Positions 1 through 8,266 of a stretch of 46,994 nucleotides of DNA are shown piece after piece. How positions within the stretch are numbered: the first letter of the stretch is position 1; each line of letters begins with the position of its first letter. The notes beneath the pieces are model-generated. The model made no database searches, had not been told where the DNA came from, and saw only the letters and a program-made list of their open reading frames with translations. The position numbers were made by a program, and so were the translations under genes. This DNA comes from Gammaproteobacteria bacterium (lineage in GTDB: Bacteria > Pseudomonadota > Gammaproteobacteria > Burkholderiales > Rhodocyclaceae), in the NCBI GenBank assembly GCA_029289265.1, contig JARFTX010000024.1, forward strand, positions 1 to 46,994. The letters run 5' to 3'.

Positions 1-1
1 G

Positions 2-1093
2 ACCGGTGTCTCGGGCTCGGGCAAGTCGTCGCTCGCGCGCGACGTGCTGCTCGCGAATCTCACGCGACGGCTCGCGACCGATGCGCTGCGTGGCCGGCGC
101 GCGGCACGTGGCGAAGCCAAGGCCGCCCGGGCCGACGGACGCGCTCGTGTCGAACCGCCCCCCGTGGGCGGCTCGCCGGAGGCCGCCCCGGCGTCGTGGA
201 GCGGCTGCGTGGCGCTCGAGGGCTGGGAGCAGGTCGGCCGCGTGCTCGAGGTCGACCAGACGCCGATCGGCAAGACGCCGCGCTCCTGTCCGGCGACCTA
301 CGTCGGCTTCTGGGACGCGATCCGGCGGCTCTTCGCCGACACTTTCGAGGCGCGCACCCGCGGCTGGACGGCGGCGCGCTTCTCGTTCAACACCGGCGCC
401 GGGCGCTGCCCGGTGTGCGAGGGACAGGGCCGCATCACCATCGAGATGAACTTCCTGCCCGACGTCAAGGTGCCGTGCGAGGCCTGCGGCGGCGCGCGCT
501 TCAACGCCGAGACGCTGGCCGTGCCGTGGCGTGGCAAGTCGGTCGCCGAGGTGCTGGCGATGCCGGTCGAGGAGGCGGTCGGGTTCTTCGCGGCGCATCC
601 GGCGATCGCCCATCCGCTCGCCCTGCTGCAGGACGTCGGCCTCGGCTACCTGACGCTCGGCCAGGCCAGCCCGACGCTCTCCGGCGGCGAGGCGCAGCGC
701 ATCAAGCTCGTCACCGAGCTCGCCAAGGTGCGCGTGCGCGACGAGGCGCCGCGCGGGGCGGCGCCGCTCCCATCCGACCGGCATACCCTGTACGTTCTCG
801 ACGAGCCCACCGTCGGCCTGCACATGGCCGACGTCGAGCGGCTGCTGCGCGTGCTGCACCGCCTGGTGGATGCCGGCCACAGCGTGCTCGTCATCGAGCA
901 TGATCTCGACGTGATGGCCGAGGCCGACTGGCTGATCGACCTGGGTCCCGAAGGAGGCGACGGCGGCGGCGAGATCGTCGCGCAGGGGCCGGTCGATGCC
1001 GTCTGCGCGTCAGCCGCCACCCACACCACCCGCATATTGAGAAACTTCATGGCCGAGCGCGTCGGCGGTGCGGCGCGCGAGACTTCGTTGTGA
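2..1093 (+). CDS. uvrA: UvrA-family excinuclease ABC subunit A, C-terminal part (5' end outside window)
   Basis: The window opens inside the second ATPase domain; the reading frame starts at base 2 with the Walker A motif [10 protein letters not shown]. It continues with the conserved [12 protein letters not shown] block, the zinc-binding [14 protein letters not shown] module (about residues 137-162 of the visible part), the ABC signature LSGGEAQR, Walker B LYVLDEPT and the late VIEHDLDVM segment, ending at TGA. UvrA recognises DNA damage in nucleotide excision repair and loads UvrB. Two stretches are longer than in E. coli UvrA: about 40 Ala/Arg/Pro-rich residues after Walker A, and a short insert ([15 protein letters not shown]) before Walker B. 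These resemble the unusually large UvrA form found in Burkholderiales and Rhodocyclales, so this may be a second UvrA rather than the canonical one. The missing N-terminus would settle that. Confidence 0.93.
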   Translation, partial: TGVSGSGKSSLARDVLLANLTRRLATDALRGRRAARGEAKAARADGRARVEPPPVGGSPEAAPASWSGCVALEGWEQVGRVLEVDQTPIGKTPRSCPATYVGFWDAIRRLFADTFEARTRGWTAARFSFNTGAGRCPVCEGQGRITIEMNFLPDVKVPCEACGGARFNAETLAVPWRGKSVAEVLAMPVEEAVGFFAAHPAIAHPLALLQDVGLGYLTLGQASPTLSGGEAQRIKLVTELAKVRVRDEAPRGAAPLPSDRHTLYVLDEPTVGLHMADVERLLRVLHRLVDAGHSVLVIEHDLDVMAEADWLIDLGPEGGDGGGEIVAQGPVDAVCASAATHTTRILRNFMAERVGGAARETSL

Positions 1094-1128
1094 GGGGCGT
1101 GCGTGCGGTGCCGCCAGACAGCGTGCGT

Positions 1129-1153
1129 GTCGTCCTGCCGGGGGGCGGACGAC
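1129..1153 (+). terminator. Weak hairpin downstream of uvrA
   Basis: GTCGTCC (1129-1135) pairs with GGACGAC (1147-1153) across an 11-nt loop, 36 bases after the uvrA stop codon. There is no T-tract, so this is at best a weak or factor-dependent termination point. Confidence 0.3.
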
Positions 1154-1281
1154 GCAGGCGCCGGCTCCCGATTCATGCTGAGGCGATATGTTGTGCGACT
1201 CATCGCAATCGGTAACATGGCGAAAACCCCTGATGCCGGCAGACGCGGCACCGCGGCCACCCTAACAGGAGTGATCCCCAC

Positions 1282-1971
1282 ATGACCCCACGCATGCTGC
1301 GCGTCTGGGATGCGCCCACCCGCCTCTTCCACTGGCTGCTGGTCGTGCTCGTCGTTGGCTCGATCGTGTCGGTCAAGATCGGCGGCAACGCGATGATCTG
1401 GCATGGACGCTTCGGTCACCTGATCTTCGGCCTGATCGTGTTCCGCATCGTCTGGGGCGTGATCGGCTCGACCCATGCGCGCTTCGCGAGCTTCGTGCCC
1501 GGCCCGCGCGCCCTGCTCGACTACCTGCGCGGCCGCTGGCGCGGTCTCGGCCACAATCCGCTCGGGGCGCTGTCGGTGCTGGCGCTGATCGGGCTGCTCG
1601 CCTTCCAGTCCACGACGGGACTCTTCGCCAACGACGACATCGCCTTCAATGGCCCCTTGCGCGCCGCCGTCTCGAGCGACCTCAGCAACCGCATCAGCGG
1701 ATGGCACCGGCAGACCGAGTGGTTCTTCTATGCGCTGGTGGCGCTGCACGTCGCGGCCGTCGCGTTATACAGCTTCGTGTTCAAGGACGACCTGATTCGC
1801 CCGATGATCACGGGGAAGAAGCGCGTGACGGATCCGGGAGCCGAGCCCGCGCGGGGCGGTGGTCTGATCGCGCTCGCCGTGGCGGTCGCGATCACCGTGC
1901 TGGCGCTCTGGATTTCGGCGGGTGGGTTGCTTCCCCCGCCGCCTCCGCCTCCGCCTGACTTGGGCTGGTGA
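1282..1971 (+). CDS. Cytochrome b561-type membrane protein
   Basis: The 229-aa protein has four hydrophobic segments and conserved histidines typical of the di-haem cytochrome b561/Ni-Fe hydrogenase b-type family: FHW near residue 15, WHGRFGH around 40, and the pair GWHRQTEWFF...ALHVAAV near 135-155. Such proteins sit in the inner membrane and pass electrons between quinol and a c-type cytochrome or other partner. The ATG at 1282 follows an AGGAG (1267-1271) at good spacing. The C-terminus ends in an unusual run of eight prolines before DLGW. The gene converges on a cytochrome c' gene, and this b561 plus c' neighbourhood suggests a functional link, but that is inference. Confidence 0.88.
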   Translation: MTPRMLRVWDAPTRLFHWLLVVLVVGSIVSVKIGGNAMIWHGRFGHLIFGLIVFRIVWGVIGSTHARFASFVPGPRALLDYLRGRWRGLGHNPLGALSVLALIGLLAFQSTTGLFANDDIAFNGPLRAAVSSDLSNRISGWHRQTEWFFYALVALHVAAVALYSFVFKDDLIRPMITGKKRVTDPGAEPARGGGLIALAVAVAITVLALWISAGGLLPPPPPPPPDLGW

Positions 1972-2117
1972 GGGCACCGCGCCTACGCAGCCGGCGTTAC
2001 GGCCCCGGCTCGGCCTTGGGGTAAGCGGGCCCGAACCGACTACGGGCCGCCATCGCAAGCGTCGGGCGGGCCGCTGGGTGCGAATCATGCGAGCCGGACA
2101 CGGCCGGGCTCGGTCCG

Positions 2118-2146
2118 CTCGCCGGCCCGTCGCTCGGGCCGGCGAG
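2118..2146. terminator. Strong hairpin between convergent cytochrome genes
   Basis: CTCGCCGGCCCG (2118-2129) and CGGGCCGGCGAG (2135-2146) form a perfect 12-bp stem with a 5-nt loop. It lies 8 bases beyond the stop of the minus-strand cytochrome c' gene and about 150 bases past the cytochrome b561 gene. It lacks a T-tract but is well placed as a bidirectional terminator. Confidence 0.55.
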
Positions 2147-2154
2147 GCTCGGGT

Positions 2155-2628
2155 TTACTCCTCGGCGCGATACTTGTCGTGACAGGCCTTGCAGGCCTTG
2201 CCGACCTCGCCGAACTGCGCCTTGATCGCGTCCTGATTCCCGGCCGCGGCGACCTCCGCGAGCTTGTTGGCCTGCTCGACCCAGTCGGAGGCGAGCTTGC
2301 GCACTTCCTCCGGCTCGCTGAAGAACTCGGGCTTGACGCGCGTCGCCTTCCAGCCGGTGCCCTGCTCGGTGCCGGGGGCGAACAGCGTGCCGATGCCGGA
2401 ATTGGCCACGGCGGCGATCGCGCTCGCCGCAGCGGCGACCTGGTTCTGGTTGTACGGCACGGCGCCGTCGACGACCTGAGCCTTGATCTTGCCCATGTTC
2501 CAGGCCATGAAGGTGAAGCCTGACTGACGGAACTTGATCATGTCCTCGGGCTTCATCTGGGCGGTGGCGATCGTCGCGACGGACAGGGCAACGATTCCGA
2601 GGGTGACGCTGACGAGTTTCTTGTTCAT
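2155..2628 (-). CDS. cycP: Cytochrome c' (periplasmic)
   Basis: The 157-aa precursor starts with a Sec signal peptide (MNKKLVSVTLGIVALSVATIATA, cleavage before QMKPE). It ends with the c-type haem motif CKACHDKYR, which is the C-terminal haem position diagnostic of class II cytochromes c'. The four-helix-bundle body, including FTFMAWNMGKIKAQV near the N-terminus, fits the family. Cytochromes c' bind NO and CO at a five-coordinate haem and are often tied to nitrosative stress resistance in denitrifiers. The ATG at 2628 was chosen over the upstream one at 2694 because AGGAAG lies 6 bases upstream and the signal peptide begins there. Confidence 0.93.
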   Translation of the reverse strand: MNKKLVSVTLGIVALSVATIATAQMKPEDMIKFRQSGFTFMAWNMGKIKAQVVDGAVPYNQNQVAAAASAIAAVANSGIGTLFAPGTEQGTGWKATRVKPEFFSEPEEVRKLASDWVEQANKLAEVAAAGNQDAIKAQFGEVGKACKACHDKYRAEE

Positions 2629-2692
2629 GGATGTCTTCCTCTGCGGTCTTCGGGGGGGTGCGGCCGGGTTGCAGGCGGGGAACGCCTTCTGC

Positions 2693-2721
2693 ATAACACC
2701 CGGAGTCGAAGTCTATTCCAA
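2693..2721 (-). promoter_or_regulatory. Candidate sigma-70 promoter for cytochrome c'
   Basis: Read on the minus strand, TTGGAA (2716-2721) and TGTTAT (2693-2698) are separated by exactly 17 bases. Each matches the consensus at 4 of 6 positions. It lies about 65 bases upstream of the cytochrome c' start and directly after the degP terminator. Confidence 0.4.
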
Positions 2722-2729
2722 TCGATAGC

Positions 2730-2759
2730 AAAAAAAAGCCCGGACTACTGGATCCGGGC
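2730..2759 (-). terminator. Rho-independent terminator of degP
   Basis: On the minus strand a 7-bp perfect stem (GCCCGGA/TCCGGGC, 2738-2744 with 2753-2759) with an 8-nt loop is followed by a run of T (A8 at 2730-2737 on the plus strand). It lies 55 bases past the degP stop codon: a textbook intrinsic terminator separating degP from the cytochrome c' gene. Confidence 0.85.
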
Positions 2760-2813
2760 AAATAGGGGGTCACTTCAGGTCGGGCGGGGGGCGCCGGCCA
2801 CCCCGCCCAGCCG

Positions 2814-4265
2814 TCATCCGTTGAGTCGGATCGCGATGAAGATCCGAGAGTTCCCACGCTGGATCAGCAGCGCGAAGCGGTTGCCAGCGCGTTCCAGGAG
2901 CTGGCGGAACTGCGCGGCCGACGTCACCGGCTGATTGTTCAGCGCCAGAATCACGTCGCCCTGCTGCAGGCCGGCCTGCGCGGCCGGTCCCGTCACCGAC
3001 TCGATCATCAGTCCGCCGCGTACATTCATCTGGCCCGCCTCGTCGGCGGAGAGGGCCCGGACCGTGACGCCGAGCTTGCCGCCGGCATCCTCGCCACCGC
3101 TGACCGGAGCTTCGGCCAGTGTCGTCGGCATCTCGCCGAGCGTTGCCGTCACCACGCGGCTGCGCCCGTCGCGCCAGATCTCCAGGCGCACCACGGACTC
3201 CGGCCGGCGTTCGCCGATGATTCGCGGCAGGTCGGACGATTCGGCGACCCGCGTGCCGTCCACGCCGAGCACCACGTCGCCCGGCTGCAGGCCGGCCTTG
3301 TCGGCGGGGCTGTCGGGCTCGACGCTGGACACCAGTGCACCGCGCGGCTCGTCGAGGCCGAAGGTCTGCGCGAGGTCCCGATCGACCGCCTGGATGGTCA
3401 CGCCGAGGCGGCCGCGCTGCACCCGCCCGTACTTGACCAGCTGCTCCTTGACGTTCAGCGCAACATCGATGGGAATCGCGAACGAGATCCCCATGAAGCC
3501 GCCCGAGCGCGAGTAGATCTGCGAGTTGATGCCGATCACCTCGCCGTCGAGGTTGAACAGCGGCCCGCCCGAATTACCGGGGTTGATCGCGACGTCGGTC
3601 TGGATGAAGGGCACGTAGTTCTCGCTCGCCAGGCGCCGCGCCTTGGCCGAGATGATGCCGGCGGTGACGGTGCTGTCGAAGCCGAAGGGCGAGCCCATTG
3701 CCACCACCCATTCGCCGACGCGCGATTTCTCGGCGTCGCCCATGCGCACGACCGGCAAGTCGGTCGCGTCGATCTTGAGCAGCGCGATGTCGGTGCGCGC
3801 GTCGGTGCCGACGACCTTGGCCGTGAACTCGCGCTTGTCGATCAGCCGTACGTTGACCTCGGCCTCGCCTTCGCCGACGACGTGGGCGTTGGTCAGCACA
3901 TAGCCGTCACTGCTGACGATGAAGCCGGAGCCGATGCCGCGGCTGATGCGCGGGCCGCGCTGCTGGTGGCCGGGGGTGCCCGGCAGCGGCACGCCGAAGC
4001 GGCGCAGGAACTCGTAGAACGGATCGTCGGGCGACAAGCCCTCGCCGGGCGCGGCGGCACGCTGGCGTACGACGCTGATATTGACGACGGCGGGGCCGAC
4101 CTCGTCGACCAGGTCGGCCAGGTCGGGCAGGCCGAAGCGGCTGCTCGAGCCGGCCGCGGTCGGGGTTCCCGCCGCGAGGGTGGGGCTCGCGGCGTACAAG
4201 GGTGCGGTCGGAAGCGTGGCGGCAAGAGCGAGCGCCACAGTGCCGGTTAGGAATAGACCTCGCAT
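2814..4265 (-). CDS. degP: Do-like periplasmic serine endoprotease (DegP/HtrA/MucD)
   Basis: The 483-aa precursor has an N-terminal signal peptide (about residues 1-25), a trypsin-like domain and two C-terminal PDZ domains (about 270-365 and 395-480). The catalytic triad is visible as His128 (TNAHVV), Asp159 (TDIALLKI) and Ser232 (GNSGGPL). DegP/MucD proteases degrade or refold damaged envelope proteins, and in several proteobacteria they feed into sigma-E signalling. The gene is a single transcription unit: it is followed by an intrinsic terminator and preceded by a strong hairpin ending the TonB receptor gene. The ATG at 4265 directly begins the signal peptide. Confidence 0.96.
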   Translation of the reverse strand: MRGLFLTGTVALALAATLPTAPLYAASPTLAAGTPTAAGSSSRFGLPDLADLVDEVGPAVVNISVVRQRAAAPGEGLSPDDPFYEFLRRFGVPLPGTPGHQQRGPRISRGIGSGFIVSSDGYVLTNAHVVGEGEAEVNVRLIDKREFTAKVVGTDARTDIALLKIDATDLPVVRMGDAEKSRVGEWVVAMGSPFGFDSTVTAGIISAKARRLASENYVPFIQTDVAINPGNSGGPLFNLDGEVIGINSQIYSRSGGFMGISFAIPIDVALNVKEQLVKYGRVQRGRLGVTIQAVDRDLAQTFGLDEPRGALVSSVEPDSPADKAGLQPGDVVLGVDGTRVAESSDLPRIIGERRPESVVRLEIWRDGRSRVVTATLGEMPTTLAEAPVSGGEDAGGKLGVTVRALSADEAGQMNVRGGLMIESVTGPAAQAGLQQGDVILALNNQPVTSAAQFRQLLERAGNRFALLIQRGNSRIFIAIRLNG

Positions 4266-4329
4266 GATGATGAGTTATCTCCGGTAGAACGTGTCCGGTC
4301 GGGTGGACTCGCGCCACGCGAGAATCGTT

Positions 4330-4367
4330 CCCCCGCTCCGTGCGCTTCAAAGCGCACGGAGCGGGGG
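4330..4367 (-). terminator. 17-18 bp perfect hairpin ending the TonB receptor gene
   Basis: CCCCCGCTCCGTGCGCTT (4330-4347) is exactly complementary to 4350-4367, giving an 18-bp arm with only CA between (17 bp with a TCAA loop in practice). It begins one base after the receptor stop codon. No strong T-tract follows, so it may terminate by stem strength or protect the mRNA 3' end. Confidence 0.7.
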
Positions 4368-4368
4368 A

Positions 4369-6447
4369 TCACAGCGTCATCGAGAGGCTGAGGTGGATCT
4401 GGCGTTGCGCCTTGGTCGACGGCGGATCGTCGCTGAGCCGCCGCAGGGCGCGGTCCGAAACCTCCAAGTGACGTCCCAGGAGGTTGACTCCGGCGAGCCG
4501 CAAGGTGGTCGGTCGAGGCCCTGCCGATAGGTTCAGAGCGAGGCTCGCATCGAGCGTGGTGTAGGCCGGCAAGGTGCTCCGATCGTTGGGAGAAAAGCCG
4601 TTCCCAAGGCGGGAGCGCTCCATGTGCAGCACGGTCAGCGCCGATTCCCAGGCACCGGCGCGCTGCAGCCAGGTGAGTGATGCGGTGTGCGGCGCCACCG
4701 GTCGGGCGAGCTGAGAATCGCGCGAGCGCGCCCGCAGGATCGCGTGATTGAAGATCAGCTCGCCGTCGCTCCAAGGAACAATGCGCAGCTGGTATTCGAG
4801 GCCGGTCAAACGCACGGCATCGGGGATGTTCGCCCATTGCGTCGACCCGAGGGCGGCCTGGACGCCCGGTAGCAGGGCTTCGATCTGTGGTGGAAGCGGA
4901 TCGTGGGGCACAGCGCTGCGGCGGATCATGTCGATGCTGCGCTCCTGGAACAGGCGAGCGTCGAAGAGACCGCGTGCTCCGGGCAACTCGGCAAAGTAGC
5001 CGAGCTCGAACGCGTCGACCCGCTGGGGACGAACCTCGGGATTGGGCCGGTGCCGACGGGCGAGCAACAGGTCTCCGAACTGAGGGCCAAGCCGGATCTG
5101 CACATCGGAATTGCGCTCGAAGATCGATGGCTGGCGAAAGGCGCGCGAATACCCGGCGCGCCAGGTCTGCCCGGGAACGGCCTGCCAGTTCAGCGCCACT
5201 CGGGGCGCCAGCCGCATCCGGTCGCCTTCGATGCGCTCGGCCATCGCGCCCGCGTGCCACAGCCACTGCGGGGCCGCCCGCCATTCCGCGCTTCCGAACA
5301 GGCGGTGTTCGGCGCGGTCGTGTTCGCCGAGGTCACGGAACAGGAACGGGGCGGCCATGCGGTCGTGGCGCCACTCGGCGCCCCACAATGTGCGCAGGCC
5401 AGGCGCCGGAGTGAAGCGGTGCTGTAGGCGCAACTCGGTGCGGCGTGTGTCACGATCGTTGTTCGCGGGGACGGTTAGCTCCACTGTATTGATACCGTCG
5501 AAAAACGAGCCCCGCCCGAACCAGCCCTCGCGGTAGCGCTCGCGCTGGTGCGAGAGCGCGATCAGCAGTTCCTGTCTCGCGTCGGGCGCGCGGCGCCACT
5601 GGACGTCCACCACACTGGTGTCCTGGAGTCCGTTGCGCAGGCCCTCGACCTCGAAGCGGGTGCCGGCGAATCCCTCGCCGCGCCGGCCGTGGGTCGCGCC
5701 GGCGGACACCGTCAGCTCGTCGATGAGGCCCAATTGCAGGTCGGCCCTGAGGTTGGCGCGCGTCAGTTCGCGCGTATCCGACAGGGCGCTGAATCCGTCG
5801 TCGCGCTGGTGCTGCGCGGTCGCTCGAATCCCCAACGAGTCGCCCTGATGGACGCCGCGCGCGATCGCGTCGCGCGTGCCGTGGCTGCCCGCGGTGACCC
5901 CGACCGAGCTGCCGACTTCCGCACGGGTGTGCCGGGTGATGATGTTGATGATGCCCAGGAAGGCACTGGTGCCATAGCTGGCAGCGTTGGGTCCGCGCAC
6001 GACTTCGATGCGCTCGATGTCCTCGATCGCGAGCGGCAGGGCGCTCCAGTCGGCGCCGCTGTGGTCGTTGGGCAGGTGCGCCGGCCTTCCGTCGATGAGC
6101 ACCTGCATCTGGTTCGGATGCTCGAGCGCGAAACCGTGGTAGGTGACGAGATGGCGGTGGCCGCGCGCCTGCCCGACCTGCATGCCGGGCACCAGCCGCA
6201 GCAGCCGCGCGAGATCGCGATAGCCGGTCGCGCGAATCAGCGCCTCGTCGATCACCGTGACCGAGGCAGGGGTTTCGCCGAGCGGCGTCGGCAAGCGCGA
6301 AGCCGACAGCACCACGGGAAGGGCCTCGAGAAAGGAGTGCTCGAGGCCGTGGTCATCGGCGGCGGCGATCGTGTGGATGCCGAGCAGTGCGCAACCGACA
6401 CTGCAGAGCCAATTCGTTGGGTTCCGCATGATTTGCAAGTGGGACAT
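4369..6447 (-). CDS. TonB-dependent outer-membrane receptor
   Basis: The 692-aa protein has a signal peptide, a plug domain (LPVVLSASRLPTPLGETPASVTVID near the N-terminus; IERIEVVRGPNAASYGTSAFLGIINIIT near residue 145-175) and a long beta-barrel with the C-terminal sequence QIHLSLSMTL. Such receptors import siderophores, cobalamin, haem or similar ligands using TonB-ExbBD energy. The ligand cannot be read from sequence and no transport partner is adjacent. Two starts are possible, 6447 and 6429 (MRNPTNW...); neither has a good ribosome binding site. The second places the signal peptide at the very N-terminus. No obvious Fur box, cobalamin or other riboswitch was seen in the 166-bp divergent gap towards oxyR. 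Confidence 0.92.
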   Translation of the reverse strand: MSHLQIMRNPTNWLCSVGCALLGIHTIAAADDHGLEHSFLEALPVVLSASRLPTPLGETPASVTVIDEALIRATGYRDLARLLRLVPGMQVGQARGHRHLVTYHGFALEHPNQMQVLIDGRPAHLPNDHSGADWSALPLAIEDIERIEVVRGPNAASYGTSAFLGIINIITRHTRAEVGSSVGVTAGSHGTRDAIARGVHQGDSLGIRATAQHQRDDGFSALSDTRELTRANLRADLQLGLIDELTVSAGATHGRRGEGFAGTRFEVEGLRNGLQDTSVVDVQWRRAPDARQELLIALSHQRERYREGWFGRGSFFDGINTVELTVPANNDRDTRRTELRLQHRFTPAPGLRTLWGAEWRHDRMAAPFLFRDLGEHDRAEHRLFGSAEWRAAPQWLWHAGAMAERIEGDRMRLAPRVALNWQAVPGQTWRAGYSRAFRQPSIFERNSDVQIRLGPQFGDLLLARRHRPNPEVRPQRVDAFELGYFAELPGARGLFDARLFQERSIDMIRRSAVPHDPLPPQIEALLPGVQAALGSTQWANIPDAVRLTGLEYQLRIVPWSDGELIFNHAILRARSRDSQLARPVAPHTASLTWLQRAGAWESALTVLHMERSRLGNGFSPNDRSTLPAYTTLDASLALNLSAGPRPTTLRLAGVNLLGRHLEVSDRALRRLSDDPPSTKAQRQIHLSLSMTL

Positions 6448-6613
6448 TGTTGTTGACGGCGGAGTATAGCCGGTCGCTGGTGGGCCAAACGTCGACTATT
6501 TGACGGATGGCGGTCGATCGAAGGCGCCGACTGCCGCTGTCATGGAACTCCCGCGCGAGTTAAGATGTCACGGCAGTCGCGCACCGTTGGCTGCAGGGAG
6601 GAAAGTCGCGCTC

Positions 6614-7561
6614 ATGACGCTCACCGATCTTCGCTACCTCGTCGCACTCGCCCGCGAGCGCCACTTCGGCCACGCGGCCGAGAAGTGCCACGTGAGCCAG
6701 CCGACGCTCTCGGTGGCGATCAAGAAGGTCGAGGAGGAACTCGGCGTTCAACTCTTCGAGCGCAGCGCGACCGAGGTCAAGATCACCGAGACCGGCCGGC
6801 GTATCGTCGCCCAGGCCGAAAAGGTGCTCCTCGAAGCCGCATTGATTCCGGAGATCGCCTCGGCGGGCAAGGATCCGCTGGTCGGCCCGCTCAAGGTCGG
6901 CGTCATTTACACGATCGGGCCGTACCTGCTGCCGCGACTGATCCCGCTGATGCATCACCATGCGCCGCGCATGCCGATGATGATCCAGGAGAACTACACG
7001 ACGCGGCTGGTCGAGGCACTCAAGCGCGGCGAACTCGACGTGATCATCCTGTCGCTGCCGCTCGAGGAGGCCGGCGTGGTGACCCAGCCCGTCTACGACG
7101 AGCCGTTTCGCGTGCTGATGCCCGTCGATCACGCCTGGACGGCGAGCAGCGAGATCGATCCCGACGCGCTGGCCGACGACCAGCTGCTGCTCTTGGGTGC
7201 GGGCAACTGTTTCCGTGACCAGGTGCTGGAGGTCTGCCCGCATTGCCGCAACGTCGGTGGCCTGCAGCGCACGCTGGAGGGCAGCTCGCTCGAGACGATC
7301 CGGCACATGGTTGCTTCCGGCCTGGGCGTGACGGTATTGCCCAGTTCGGCGGCCGACGAATTGCCCGAGCAGAATGGCCTGGTCGCGGTGCGGCCCTTCA
7401 AGGCGCCCGAGCCTGTGCGGCGCGTCGCACTCGCCTGGCGGGTCACCTATCCGCGCGGCGGAGCGATCGACGTGCTGCGCACCGCGGTGCTGGAGAGCGC
7501 GCTCCCTGGCGTGCGGGCCGTCGGCGGGGTGCCGCAGGCCCTCGACCTGGCCCGGGCCTGA
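6614..7561 (+). CDS. oxyR: LysR-type hydrogen peroxide sensor OxyR
   Basis: The 315-aa regulator has the N-terminal LysR winged helix-turn-helix (MTLTDLRYLVALARERHFGHAAEKCHVSQPTLS...) and a C-terminal effector domain. The redox pair Cys199 and Cys208 in GNCFRDQVLEVCP has the same numbers as in E. coli OxyR, which firmly identifies the gene. Peroxide oxidises these to a disulfide and switches OxyR to activator mode. The ATG at 6614 was chosen because GGGAGGAA lies about 10 bases upstream and it begins the family-standard N-terminus; an in-frame start at 6500 would add 38 unconserved residues. A dps gene follows 150 bases downstream, a classic OxyR target. Confidence 0.96.
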   Translation: MTLTDLRYLVALARERHFGHAAEKCHVSQPTLSVAIKKVEEELGVQLFERSATEVKITETGRRIVAQAEKVLLEAALIPEIASAGKDPLVGPLKVGVIYTIGPYLLPRLIPLMHHHAPRMPMMIQENYTTRLVEALKRGELDVIILSLPLEEAGVVTQPVYDEPFRVLMPVDHAWTASSEIDPDALADDQLLLLGAGNCFRDQVLEVCPHCRNVGGLQRTLEGSSLETIRHMVASGLGVTVLPSSAADELPEQNGLVAVRPFKAPEPVRRVALAWRVTYPRGGAIDVLRTAVLESALPGVRAVGGVPQALDLARA

Positions 7562-7711
7562 TGGGCGCGCTTGCTCCGATCGGGCGCGGGTCCGCCCCGC
7601 CGCACCAGCAAGCGGCCTGCGATGCACAGAATCTGATCCGCGCCTGCACTGGGCTGCGCGCGTAGTCCGATCCACCCACAGCAAACCCCATGGACCAAGA
7701 GGAATCCTAGA

Positions 7712-8185
7712 ATGGACATCGACATCGGAATCAACAAGAAAGAACGCGCAAAGATCGCCGAGGGACTCTCGCGGCTGCTCGCCGACAGCTACACGCTCTA
7801 CCTGACGACGCACAATTTCCACTGGAACGTCACGGGCCCGATGTTCAACACCCTGCATCTGATGTTCGAGACGCAGTACAACGAGCTGGCGCTGGCCGTC
7901 GACCTGATTGCCGAGCGCATTCGCGCGCTGGGATTTCCCGCGCCGGGCACTTACGCCGAGTTTTCGGCGCTCACGAGCCTCAAGGAGCCGAAGGGCGTGC
8001 CGACGGCCGAGGAGATGATCCGCCACCTGGTGCTCGGTCAGGAGGCCGTCGTGAAGACCGCGCGCAGCCTCTTCCCGCTCGTCGACAAGGCGGCCGACGA
8101 GCCGACCGCCGACCTGCTCACGCAGCGCATGCAGGTGCACGAGAAGACCGCCTGGATGCTGCGCAGCCTGCTCGAGCCGCAGTAA
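7712..8185 (+). CDS. dps: Dps-family DNA-binding ferritin
   Basis: The 157-aa protein carries the Dps ferroxidase signature: His in [11 protein letters not shown] (about residues 31-41), then MFETQYNEL and [11 protein letters not shown]. Twelve subunits would form a cage that oxidises Fe(II) with peroxide and stores ferric iron, protecting DNA. The N-terminus is short ([23 protein letters not shown]), so strong tail-mediated DNA binding is uncertain. AAGAGGAA lies shortly upstream of the ATG. Its position after oxyR suggests peroxide control, although no OxyR site was identified by eye in the 150-bp gap. Confidence 0.95.
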   Translation: MDIDIGINKKERAKIAEGLSRLLADSYTLYLTTHNFHWNVTGPMFNTLHLMFETQYNELALAVDLIAERIRALGFPAPGTYAEFSALTSLKEPKGVPTAEEMIRHLVLGQEAVVKTARSLFPLVDKAADEPTADLLTQRMQVHEKTAWMLRSLLEPQ

Positions 8186-8238
8186 GGGGTCCGGTGTGAC
8201 ATAGGGGCGCTCCCGGCGGCGCCCTGGCCGTCGCGAGG

Positions 8239-8260
8239 CCCCGAGGCAACTGCCTCGGGG
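8239..8260. terminator. Hairpin between convergent dps and topB
   Basis: CCCCGAGGC (8239-8247) pairs perfectly with GCCTCGGGG (8252-8260) around an AACT tetraloop. It lies 53 bases after the dps stop and 6 bases beyond the topB stop, and could serve both genes. Confidence 0.6.
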
Positions 8261-8266
8261 GATCGG

